A DNA stretch of 64,000 nucleotides from Omphalotus guepiniiformis (taxonomy: Eukaryota; Basidiomycota; Agaricomycetes; Agaricales; Omphalotaceae), in NCBI GenBank assembly GCA_028554645.1, contig JAQOOI010000063.1:1-64000 (forward strand), written 5' to 3'. The notes beneath the pieces are model-generated. The model saw only the letters and a program-made list of their open reading frames with translations. It did not search any database and was not told where the DNA came from. Below, piece by piece: positions 34,360 through 44,430 of the stretch. Within the stretch, counting starts at the first letter, position 1, and each line of letters begins with the position of its first letter. The translations under genes were made by a program, and so were the position numbers.

Positions 34360-34751
34360 TCACAGAACTCGCCATTGTCCCCTGTTGTCGCCCTCAGCTT
34401 CTCCTACAACCCAAAGAATAAGAATTACGATTGTTGTGGCGATTGAAAGGGTTATGATGATGCTGGGTTCCTGCACACTCATGAAGCAAGGAATTGGATA
34501 AGTAGAGGGACTTACATCTATAGCACACACAGCGAAAAGGGTAATGATACAGCAGTACATGCAAACCTTACCAGTTTTAATACTAGGAAATGCTGGAAGA
34601 GACAGAGACTCACAAGATGTCTGTCCACATATAGCTCCACAAAAATCTCGACCTGATCTCCATGAATATCCATCACCCAGTCTCCATTTACATTGTTAAA
34701 ATTACCCCCTTCAATGACAAAGTGATTGGCGCCGTTGAAGATGTCAGCCAT
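34360..34751 (-). CDS. small putative membrane protein, GGNFNN type, copy 2
   Basis: This is a paralogue of the gene at 24584-25004. The ATG at 34751 begins MADIFNGANHFVIEGGNFNN, then VNGDWVMDIHGDQVEIFVEL. A clear donor (CTTGTGAGTC) sits where copy 1 has CTTGTCAATG. The 3' exons encode IIITLSIATTIVILILWVVG, a likely membrane helix, and a short tail without the acidic Asp/Glu run of copy 1, ending at 34360. Many differences from copy 1 are CpG in copy 1 and TpG or CpA here. The exons stay open despite lying in a repeat island, so either it is still used or decay is recent. Confidence 0.5.
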
Positions 34752-34759
34752 AACAATGA

Positions 34760-37509
34760 AGCAATGATATTCGAGTGTAATGTGGCAGGTGAGGTAGCAG
34801 TAACAATGGCTGAGTGATTGAGGTGTCAGTTGAGACCAATGAAGCAGAACGTGGGCAACAAGGTGGCAGGCGCGGCAGGTGCATGTCAGATGTAAAGGTA
34901 TACCTCCCCTACTTAGTTGATCACATCCTTTGAGAACTCAATCTTACAGCCCTTGAGAATTGGCAAATATTGTCAAATGTGCTTATGTTAATGGCTGGAA
35001 AAATACAGGTGCGTTATCAGTCAACTCAGACAGGCTGCGCAGATCTACTGACATGTATTTTCAATGCTTAGGTCATCTATCTTGCCCCTCAAACCGATGC
35101 TGACGTGCAATTCTCAAACATCTTGATGTCTCCTCTTGCTCCTCAAAATGATGCTTGCTCTCCAATCATTCTTGCTCTTCAGCTTGAATGAGATGTCCTA
35201 CACATGGATGTTATTCAAAGGATCCTGGTGTTAAGGAAGCTGTCCATCATCTGTTGTTCTCGTGAACTCCAGCTCAACAACTCTGCTGTCTACTACACAG
35301 TCAATTGACTGCGTGAGGTGTCCACCTGATGTTTTCTCCTTCAGCTGACCTGACACTACATCTTTCCAGCTATTTCTTTTCTGTCATAGACCTTACAGTG
35401 ATACGACCGCAGGAATACCACTACCATTTTCAGCCTCGCAGGATTGATCACTCCAGTACAAACCTACTAAGTACACTGTATAGTCCTAAGTTCCGCGGTG
35501 TATTACACACATTCAGCCACTAGTATATGTGTACAAAGGTGTACAAGACTGTAGAACGGCACTAAATGGGTCTTCTCAGTGTAGGTATTACCTAAGTATG
35601 CACTCAAGTAAAGCGTCGCGGCACTTGGTCTAAGGTCCGACGTGTATAACTTGATGGCCCCAATACTGTATAAATCAACGCGTAGGTAACAAAGTACCGC
35701 GGCACTACTCAGAAGGCCAGACTTAGAAACCAGGTAGCAGTAGCTCTGTGCACTAGTCATATCTAATGACCACTGTTGAGCCACAGAAGGGTCTAGACGT
35801 ATGATGTAACACGAAGTACTTCCGACGACGCGAGAGTAGAACACGTAAGAAGATACAGTGTTAGCGAACTACCGCGATACTTTCTAAAAGCGGCAAGATT
35901 ATAACCCGATATAGGATACCCTGTTACCACGTACTATACTTCATCCCTACCTTACGCGGTGCACCATATGCATCATATATCTCATAACTGTCAAGTATCG
36001 CAACATTTGTTTGTACTATGTAAATAGAAATACTGTATATAAGAAATAGAACCTGGGCAAGGAAGGACAGGTTCCTGAGCCCCCCCCCATAGAGCTAATA
36101 GCATTTGTGTGTGGAAAAGCTTAAGTCCCTCGGAGTGATAAGAAAGTTTAAAGTGTTAACCGTCGCGTTAGTTTATAAGTCAGTGTGCCTAAGTGTTTAC
36201 AAGCGGAATTGTCTGGTACCGCGGAGCCTGTGTGTGTAGTGTGAATAAGAGTGGATCGTCTGGTCACTCGTTGAACTCGTCGTCTGGCAGTTCTGAAATC
36301 CTCCTATAATCAACTCCACCAAGTGAGAAGTCGTCTGGCATCTCCCAACAATTGTCTGGTTGTTGTATTGTTTGTAGTCACTGGTCGCGGTGATTTGTTA
36401 AGTTACGCGTTAGTTCATTTGAGTGGTGTGTAGCATAGAGTTTATCTGTGCCGTGTCGGTTTTGACTGTGTCTCCAAGCTCCTCTTACAAAAACCTTATT
36501 CGCTTCACCGAGTTTGTTGATCCTCCAAGCCCCACGAACTTAAAAGTCTTTGTGTGTTGTGTGTGTGTGTTTTTAAGTGCTTGGTAGATTCATTCGAGTT
36601 AGCTAGCACTTCTTCTCATTCATACCCCATACCAAGCACATCAACGGGTTGTTGTTGCTAGGAGTGGTGGCTAGATGACTCAGTCATATCTTTGGTGAGC
36701 AAACAGTAACTGCTTTACCATAACAGCTGCTTTCCTTTGCTCATGATATACACCACTCTTCTGCCCACTCTCGCCTACTGCCATCATACCCCCACTCTCG
36801 CCCTCACCAACTCTAAAGTACCAACAGTCTTCACCAATAACAAACCCACTTCTATATCTCACCATCCTACATTCCTACTCCCTTTCAATTTCATCCTACA
36901 GATCATGCCTGGCTGTCAGAGCATTTTGCAAAAAATGAAATCGGGTGAGTATTCTGTTAGCTATTGTTTCTATCTTCAAGACTTGTGTAGAACATAATAT
37001 CCACGTAGAACTTGAAGAAATTTGCCTTTAACATCTGTGATTGCACTGTTCCCTTTTTCTGTTTCTTCCTTCCAACAAACATTCTAAGCTACAGGACCTT
37101 TTTGAGGCAGATGTAAGCATCAAGAGCTTTTTGAGTTCACCGGAAAGCCGTCTGCGGTGTATCGAAATATTATTGCTTCCCTCATTCGATGGATTTGCAC
37201 ATAATGAAGATACATTGTTTCATTTTGTTACAAGGACAATTCTTGCTCACTTGTTGTTTAGTTTTCTTATGTTTGTTCAGTCCTGTGTTGATATTCTTGT
37301 TTGTTTGTGAAGATAAGCTGACCTAATTGTGCATCTATTGTTCATTCATGCATATAATATCTGTTCATTCACTAAAGTATTGTAGATCAATTGTATATTG
37401 TAGTATTGTAGTTCAATTACTAGATCATTTATTTGGTGTTCACTGGCTAGATCATATCTAAACTAGTTACATTACAGGATAGGTGAGTAGGTCTACCTTG
37501 ACGATGGTG
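34760..37509. other. repeat-island spacer with a CpG-containing block (about 35330-36300)
   Basis: No gene is supported. Between 35490 and 36225 the motif CGCGG or CGCGA recurs six times, in contrast with the CpG-poor sequence around it. A TATATAAG at about 36035 could be a core promoter. A GT run (36556) and a frame beginning MPGCQSILQKMKSG before GTGAGT (36905-36945) follow. The block could be part of another LTR element; I could not find its ends. Confidence 0.3.
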
Positions 37510-38423
37510 AAGGACACAACACAACATTAAACTAATGCAACACAACACTAGAACAGCGCTGGACCAACACAACACAATGTCAGACCAACGTCAGGCATTT
37601 TGTTTCCTGGCCAAGAAAGTTATATAATCTTGATTGAAAAAGGTGAACTTTTCCCAGGCCTTTCACAGCCAATAAACAAAGTGTTTTTCACGGCAACTTT
37701 TTTACATTTCTCAAAGAAAAAACAAGGGTTTTTTAAAATCTTTCTGAGCATGTAAAGAATCTCTACTTTACAAAAGATGTCTGTTTGTCTCGAGACAAAT
37801 CTTAAACCTGATTGGCTGCTTCCCTTCCTGACAAAGCTTGAGTCTGATTGGCTGCCCTTACACCTTGGCACATGAGCTATTTATACTATTGCTTACACTT
37901 ACTAACTTACCTTTTGAAGTTTGCTCGCTGCTCACCAGCACCGCTGCAAACTTTCCACATTGTACAAAAGTAAGGGAAAAGGGCAGACTTGGAACGGGAA
38001 TGAAGGGATGGAAACCAGCAAAGGATAGATTGAGCCTGATGGGTTGAAGCTTCGAGAATATTTCAATAAATATATATATTCAAAGGATACACAATCTAGG
38101 AGTATTGATTCTTCAAGTCTTGACAGCTTCAATTGCTTTGACTTCAGGCAAGCATAATAGATCACAGTCAATATCAGCTGCACAGGAGCCAAAAGCGGCT
38201 GACCATAGGTCGGGTGCAGTTGGCACACAAATAGTCACTGTACTATAAGTACAGCCCAAACTTACATCTGTGCATAGAACGGGTCACTGCTAGTACACAT
38301 TATATAATATAAATATATACTTTTGAAAGAATTTTAGATACTTTCCTTGCAGGATTATTTATTAGATTTCTAAGTCTTTCCCATACACTTTCTAAGGCTG
38401 GAAAGATAGGCCCTGGGGCAGTG
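37510..38423 (-). mobile_element. dispersed repeat X, copy 2, with a 537-bp insert
   Basis: The parts 37510-37761 and 38299-38423 match copy 1 at 25921-26343. Between them lies about 537 bp absent from copy 1, with a palindromic CTCGAGACAAATC region and ATATAT run. I see no clear target duplication or terminal repeats on it, so it could be an insertion here or a deletion in copy 1. Compared with copy 1, nearly all differences in the well-aligned part are CpG to TpG or CpA. Confidence 0.7.
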
Positions 38424-38835
38424 GTGCACCCCAAGTAGATATCAACTCTGCAAATATAGCTGTACAGATGTAGATATATCAAGAGTGGAAGGGATTTCGG
38501 AGAGAGAATGAACACTATGTAGTAGCCTACTGAGGTCTATTCAAATGCTCTGCATCAGAGGAACTGTAACACCTCCTAGGGTGGTGACACTCCAAGAGGC
38601 TTAGAGAGTAGCAGAGAGGAGAGAGTAGCAGAAAGTAGCAGAGCACAAATAGCTTAGAAGTCCTTTTATCAGCCCCAAATGAGTATAATCCCTTCTATTG
38701 AGAGAACTACAAAGTTTATCTCATGATAAACGATAAACAAATGTGTATAACCAATTCGAAGTATGTAGATCTCATTGTATCCCATTTGTTGTTTCCAAGT
38801 TGTTTCTGTTTTGGCTCTGGCACTTTCACATTTCC

Positions 38836-39264
38836 CACGTGGTAAGCCGCCGGTACAGTATCTGGCAAGGAATTCCCAACTCGGTTCAAGGTCTTTTGTT
38901 GTCAACGCGTTACCCAGTATCGCTATCCAGAATTAACGTTCATCGACATCTCTAGGATACGAAGATGCCTTCTTTCTCTCTGAACTCTGCTTCTCGCACT
39001 GAAATAGCCATTTATTGATCAAGGTCGCGAAAGAGATACAATGAAATGAGAAGTTTTTGTTCTTTGAGAGGTCGGGAAGGGCTATATAATGGACGCTTTG
39101 CTCAAAATGAAGTGGTTCCTTGGTGGCCCCCGAGTCTTCAAGGCCTCAACTTGAAGTGTCACCACTCAACGGGTGAGTACTACTTTTCGTCTCGTTTTTC
39201 TGCGTGTTCTCAATCTCATCTCCAGCCAATTGAATCTGCGGTTCGATAGGAAGTACCTGGAATA
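38836..39264 (+). promoter_or_regulatory. promoter and 5' leader of membrane-protein gene 1
   Basis: An E-box-like CACGTGG at 38836 is followed by TAAGCCGCCGGT. The same block stands before gene 2. A TATA box, CTATATAA, lies at about 39082. A 5' leader intron is likely: CAACGGGTGAGT near 39170 to an acceptor just before GGAAGTACC at about 39249. The ATG follows at 39265. Confidence 0.6.
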
Positions 39265-40068
39265 ATGTCCATGCCGAGTCCAAGTCCGAGTCCAGGGACT
39301 GTTGTTCGTCAGAAGCGGTATTGTCGAACTTGTGGGGAACCGATGGCGGGTCATAAGAAATCTGCGTGTAGGCCTCGCGTCTCTCCAGAGTCCAGTGAGT
39401 ATCGAAGGTCATCCGATAAAAGTTGAAACTTTCGTTGCGATTAACGAGGCTTTGCAGAGTTTACACCGGCCGCTCGGACTCCTGGCCCAGACGAAAGTCT
39501 CTTCGGTTCCTACAGTGACACTTCAACGCATACAACGATCGACTTCACACGTCCATACGTCGACACCTACGACGTTGACGATAAACACAGCATCGTACCA
39601 GAGACACTAGGATCATCGCAGACTCACTCCCGGATTGGACGCCGCCCCGACTCACCCACATCCAACACCTCTTCCCAGTCCTTCCTTCACCGCATACGGG
39701 ATATCTCACCCATAGCAGCGATATACGACAGCCGTGACCTCTCGAGCTCTGATATGCGCCGTGTGAAGCAGAGTTCGCATGGGTTGCACACAGCTAACTT
39801 GTACACTCCGTCATTCAAGGAATGGACTGTCTTGAGTGAGGATCGTGGGCTCGTAGATGAAATCGCCGCTCGCGCGAAAGAGGGTAGCGTGCTTCCTGGC
39901 AGTTTGGCTAACAAGATCAATTATGAAGTTCTCGAGGGCCCCAAGATGGTGACCAGCTTTCAGCTTGTGCTGTCCGCGGCTCTGGCAGCGTTTATGATGT
40001 GGTTTTTCCTGGCTTGGTTTGATATTCATTGGTTTGTTGAAACTGTGGAAAGGTCGGGATGCCAGTGA
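39265..40068 (+). CDS. tandem membrane-protein gene 1, CCHC-type N-terminus
   Basis: The ATG at 39265 gives MSMPSPSPSPGTVVRQK. Exon 1 ends at 39394 before GTGAGT, intron 39395-39457, and exon 2 runs to 40068, giving about 246 residues. Residues 20-35 contain CRTCGEPMAGHKKSAC, a C-x2-C-x6-H-x4-C zinc-knuckle-like motif that I recall from other mushroom hypothetical proteins. A disordered Ser/Thr-rich middle follows, then a conserved segment shared with gene 2 (HRIRDISPIAAIYDSRDL and LYTPSFKEWTVLSEDRGLV). The C-terminus holds one hydrophobic helix (FQLVLSAALAAFMMWFFLAW). Gene and promoter are tandemly duplicated at 40211-41739. Function is unknown. Confidence 0.7.
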
Positions 40069-40210
40069 ATGTGGAATGTGGTTTGTAACAAATCAAATGT
40101 ACAAGTATCGCTTATGCTTCTCTATGCTCTATGCCCGCGTCTACAATTTATATGCTCTATTCTCAGTTACACGTACGGCGAAGTATTTTTTGCTCTGGCC
40201 AGTGCCTAAG

Positions 40211-40590
40211 ATGCCACGTGGTAAGCCGCCGGTGCAGTATCCTAAACAAGCTTGGGTCTTTGTGAACCTTCATTGTTCAACGCTTTACCAAAGAGTGTTT
40301 TTCAGAATCCATTTACAAGAATGCTCTCTTTCTCAATCTCTCCTTCTCACTGAAAGAATCTCTCAAAGATAAAAGTCGTGAAAGAGATACGATGACTTGA
40401 TAACAATGTTCTTTGTGTCTTTGTTACCGGAGGCTATATGAGAGCCGCTAAACCCAAGTAACTTCTCAGCAAGTTCTCTCCTCAAAACTCTTCTTAACTC
40501 AACGGGTGAGCAATCTCCTATCATTCTTCTCTCCATGTCTTCATCTCCAGCTGATTGAATCTGTAACTCAACAGGAAATTATCAAGAAGA
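40211..40590 (+). promoter_or_regulatory. promoter and 5' leader of membrane-protein gene 2
   Basis: CCACGTGGTAAGCCGCCGGT at 40214-40233 repeats the gene 1 block with identical sequence. A weaker TATA-like CTATATGA stands at about 40434, and a leader intron from GGGTGAGCAA (about 40503) to AACAG before GAAATTATC (about 40575) is parallel to gene 1. The copied block is much better conserved than the sequence around it. Confidence 0.6.
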
Positions 40591-41739
40591 ATGTCCATGC
40601 AAAGTCCGACTCCGAGTCCAGAAACCGTCGCTCGTCAGAAACCTTCCCGTCGAACGTGCAAGAAACCTATGGCGGGTCATAGGAAACATGCGTGTAGTCC
40701 TCCCCTCCAAACCCCAGAGCCCCCCAGTGAGTATCGATGTCAACGATATAGTTTATCTTATGAAAGCTTTGTTGTATACTTAACGAGGTTCTTTGCAGAT
40801 ATCGTTCCACCCCGAACTCCTAGTCCAAGCCCAAGCGAAGGATTCCTCGACGATTCGTGCAGTGACACTTCATCTCATTCGTTAGGCCTCCCACGCGTCG
40901 TACGCACCGACGTTGGCGACAGACAAGACATCTTACGCGATACAGGAAGATCATTACAGAACACCTCTATTCACCACCAAGAAATTTCTGGATTTCGACC
41001 TCGCAGAGGCTCAATCGACATTTCGGAGTCGCCGATGTCGCCGATGTCTTACCTCCATCGCGTATGCGGTATCTCACCCTTAGCAGTGATCTACGACAGC
41101 CGTGACCTCACGTATGGTGATATATGCCGCTTCGAGGAGTCTCGGTATTGGCACACTGTTGGGTTCTACACTCCGACAAAAGAGTACAGTGTCATGAGTG
41201 AGGACCGCGAAGTCGTACAGCGAATCGCTCGCGTTAATGCATTTCCCGACAATGCAGTTCCTCGGGGAGCCAATATAGTGACCAGAGCCACGATAGTGAC
41301 CATCTTCCGTATTGTGCTCGTTGGTGCGTTTGTTGGTGCGCTCTCTGGTGCGATCGCTGGTGTGTTCCCCGGTTCGTTTGCTGGTTGGTTGACTCGTGCG
41401 TTCGCTGGTGCGGACGTTGGTATGCTCGTCGGTGCTCTGGGAGCGTATCTGACGTGGTTGATGATGGTGGCTCATTTTGGTTGGGTGCTTGTTACCAAGC
41501 CTTGGGGTGTTTATCAGGGAGCCAAAATAGTAACCATCTTCCATATCGTGCTCGTTGCGTTCGTTGGTGCGCTATCTGGTGCGTTCGTTGGCGTGTACGC
41601 AGGTTCGTTCACTCGCGCATTCGCTGGTGCGTTCTTTGGCATGCTCGTCGGTGCTGCGGGAGCGTACCAGATGCAAATGATGCTGGCGGTTCATTATGGT
41701 CGCGTGCTTGAATTTGTAAGAAGGAAAGAAGGAATGTGA
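40591..41739 (+). CDS. tandem membrane-protein gene 2 with duplicated glycine-zipper region
   Basis: This is the paralogue of gene 1, with the intron at the matching place (40727-40798, 72 bp, in frame), giving about 358 residues. The N-terminal knuckle has lost its first cysteine: R20 stands where gene 1 has C20 (RRTCKKPMAGHRKHAC). The shared middle is kept (GISPLAVIYDSRDL, FYTPTKEYSVMSEDREVV). The single helix of gene 1 is replaced by two related regions, about residues 210-275 and 288-350. Each begins with IVTIF and has Gly and small residues every four positions (GAFVGALSGAIAG, AGADVGMLVGALGAY). Such glycine zippers pack membrane helices tightly and occur in pore-forming or oligomeric membrane proteins. 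The two regions correspond to DNA repeats of about 200 bp (41285-41490 and 41522-41710). Function is unknown. Confidence 0.7.
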   Translation: MSMQSPTPSPETVARQKPSRRTCKKPMAGHRKHACSPPLQTPEPPSEYRCQRYSLSYESFVVYLTRFFADIVPPRTPSPSPSEGFLDDSCSDTSSHSLGLPRVVRTDVGDRQDILRDTGRSLQNTSIHHQEISGFRPRRGSIDISESPMSPMSYLHRVCGISPLAVIYDSRDLTYGDICRFEESRYWHTVGFYTPTKEYSVMSEDREVVQRIARVNAFPDNAVPRGANIVTRATIVTIFRIVLVGAFVGALSGAIAGVFPGSFAGWLTRAFAGADVGMLVGALGAYLTWLMMVAHFGWVLVTKPWGVYQGAKIVTIFHIVLVAFVGALSGAFVGVYAGSFTRAFAGAFFGMLVGAAGAYQMQMMLAVHYGRVLEFVRRKEGM

Positions 41740-41841
41740 AACGTAAACAACTATGTAAATGTATATGTCCACGTCTCCAATTCATATGCTCTATTCTACA
41801 CGCACATACAGCCATCCAGCTACAGTAACCAAGCCCGATGC

Positions 41842-44024
41842 CTACACCCAAGGACTCTTCATATCTCTAACCACTAACTTTCTAGAAAGCAGCATAAACA
41901 CCACACCCAGTATAACAGATGCCCCCGAAAACACCGCACATGGCCAATACGTTCCATGTATTCGAATGAGAGCACCTTGTATCGGCGAGCTTGCGAGCCA
42001 AAAGAATGAGGTAGTGAAAAACATCATTCCAAGGCGTAACCTTGGCATATACACGATAAGCAATAGAAACTCAGTTGAAACAGAGTAAAAGATACATACC
42101 CTGTCTCTTTCGGATCCTTCGTCATACTAGCTGTAGCAGCGGGTAAACACGAGACGTACGTCCCTATGTGTCAAAAAGCAAGGCAGAGACCACGATCAAT
42201 TTAACCCACATCACTCCGTCAACTTAGGTATGAAACCGCAACCTACCGCTAACGATTCCAAAGAAAGCATCATATACCAAAATCCCCGCATTCGAAGTAG
42301 CAGTTATCCACACGAACAAAAACGCCGTAGAGACGATGCAGGAGACGATGAGGACGTTTAAGGGGCCGAATTTCGCAGCTACTATGTTGGGGACGGTACG
42401 ACCGATTGCTGAGCCAGCATTGAGGATCGATAGACTGGTGAAAGGTATGATGTAAATAAGAGGCAGCTATCAGATCTACACGATGAAGGACACTGACGAA
42501 TAGAACGCAAGTCGCTGAGACATTCCTTGACTTGTGGCGTATGTTACACCGTAACCCAACGGTGCGTATCTACGGAGAAGAGCTAATCTTTCTGTCAGGG
42601 TGCATATAAGGAGAATCATAAGCGCACAGTCCAAGACCAACGAATCCAGCGCCGAGAACCAAGAACGTATACGATAAGCTCTTGACTGTCCACAGATAAG
42701 ACAGTGAGAATTCAGATAAAGTAGAAGCTCAACCAGACGTTGTTCACTCACATACACGAATATCCACCACACGCCCGCCTTTTCTAGGCGGAAGCCTCGT
42801 ATTACACAACACAAAACCTACGCCGACGCAAAACAGCACAATAAACGCCACTATATGCGTACCATAACCGTGTCAAGAAGGCCTTTTTTTATGTGGGCAA
42901 AAACATGACGTACAAACCCTTACACCCCATGCAAATCCTACTTCCGAAAAAAGCCTTTGTAGCGCGATAGGTAGAATTGCGCCGCCGATAGAAGCGCCCG
43001 CTGCGAAAATCCCGAAGACGATGTTCCGGTGGCGTCTGAAATGGTGTGCGAGGACTGACATTCCTGGTGTGAATATCAAGCCTTGGGCTACCTGCAAAGA
43101 AAGGACGAGAGATGAGAGCGTTATGTGAAGTATCGAAGAATAGATGCAAGTGGACTCACTCCAACGCCGATACCTTGACTGAGGATGAATTGGTAATATT
43201 CTGCGAGTTATAATCAGCTGGTGTTTCGGAGAGAAAAGTATACGGAATACCTTTGGATATCGAGGTCATCATGAGAGAGAATACGTATAGTGTTCCCCCA
43301 GTCCCTATCAGATGTTTGAAGTACTACTCTTTCAGGGGGCACTTGTTAGCATTTCTCCGTAGGTCTGACTTGCGTTAACACTTACCCCAGCATCGAATAA
43401 CGGTCCGGAAATGCAGCCAACGAGCAAGACGAGACATAGCTGGAGAGATCCTATCCAGGATATGTTATTCAAGGATTCGTCGGAGAGCTGATTCGTGGAG
43501 TAGTAATCCTCAAACACCCCGTACTGCAATAGGAAGGAAAGTGTGACCGGTCATCATTGAGCTTGCAAGTCCAAACGCACGGTGTTCACCACTCCATCTG
43601 GATATCACCATAAGTCTATGTCAAAGATAATTTTGACGAAGCACGTACAACATGTTACAGATATCATAAATCCCTGTGCATCATTTCATTGAGAATGAAA
43701 GACCTTCGCGCAATAATGCCTCGAACTGCTCACTCCCAAAACACAAAGCCACGCTTCAGTCCCAGAGTCCCATGTCATTGAATCCGCACTTGAAGACACA
43801 TCGCCCTTCTCGTTGTCAGCAGAGGCCCTTTCCACCTCCTCCGAATATTCACCAGCATCGGCACCCACCCTCGCCGTTATCTCTGATTCTGATTTAGCGT
43901 CGGCTTCGTCGCTATCATCCACCTGCGTTTGAACTTGAGCTCCTACCGTGGTATCGCTGTGAGCAGTATTGATGGCTGGGGAAGTGCCTAACGCCGTTTC
44001 TTTGGACAGGGCAGTAGCTGGCAT
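41842..44024 (-). CDS. MFS transporter, monocarboxylate-porter-like, many exons
   Basis: The first ATG in frame is at 44024 (MPATALSKETALG). The N-terminal 90 residues are acidic and cytosolic, ending in DSGTEAWLCVLG, the usual lead into the first membrane helix of fungal MCT-type MFS proteins. Later exons give YGVFEDYYSTNQLSDES and NISWIGSLQLCLVLLVGCIS (helix 2), VAQGLIFTPGMSVLAHHF then RRHRNIVFGIFAAGASIGGA (helices 4-5 with the basic loop), and a last exon IHGTYWPCAVFSGASVILG ending at a stop at 41842. The family moves small organic acids or related solutes with protons; the substrate cannot be told. Exons are small and several boundaries are uncertain. The first-helix exon near 43670 is short, so slight decay is possible. 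Confidence 0.7.
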
Positions 44025-44430
44025 TGTTTTCAAAGGGTCTTGTGAAAGCCTCTCAGCGAGTCTGAAATCCTTGAGACTTCGTCGTCTTTTTACCGTTTGT
44101 CGCTAGATCAGAGGGATGTGTATCTGAACGTGAGATGGTCGAATAAACCCTGGCCTGAAACGTTTCAATTGATACTGCATACAAATTGTAGCCGAGGGCC
44201 GTCATCATGGGGCGTGTAATGTAGAGGTTCCAGAGAAGTTCTACGGTGAACTTTCTGCTTACTCACGACCAGTCGAAAGCCGCAAAAGCCGTATGTATGT
44301 TTCGACTTTTCTTCGGAGTGTAAGTACACCATAAATCTAACTGCTTTCGTTTCAAACAGCAGAAGAATGACCATCATTCAAATAGCTAGGAGCCAGATAT
44401 GCAGATTACATGCAGATGGTACATACATCT

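Noticed and set aside
44165..44377. 70-codon minus-strand frame between the MFS and RRP7 genes
   Set aside because: No recognisable content and no splice context; probably intergenic.
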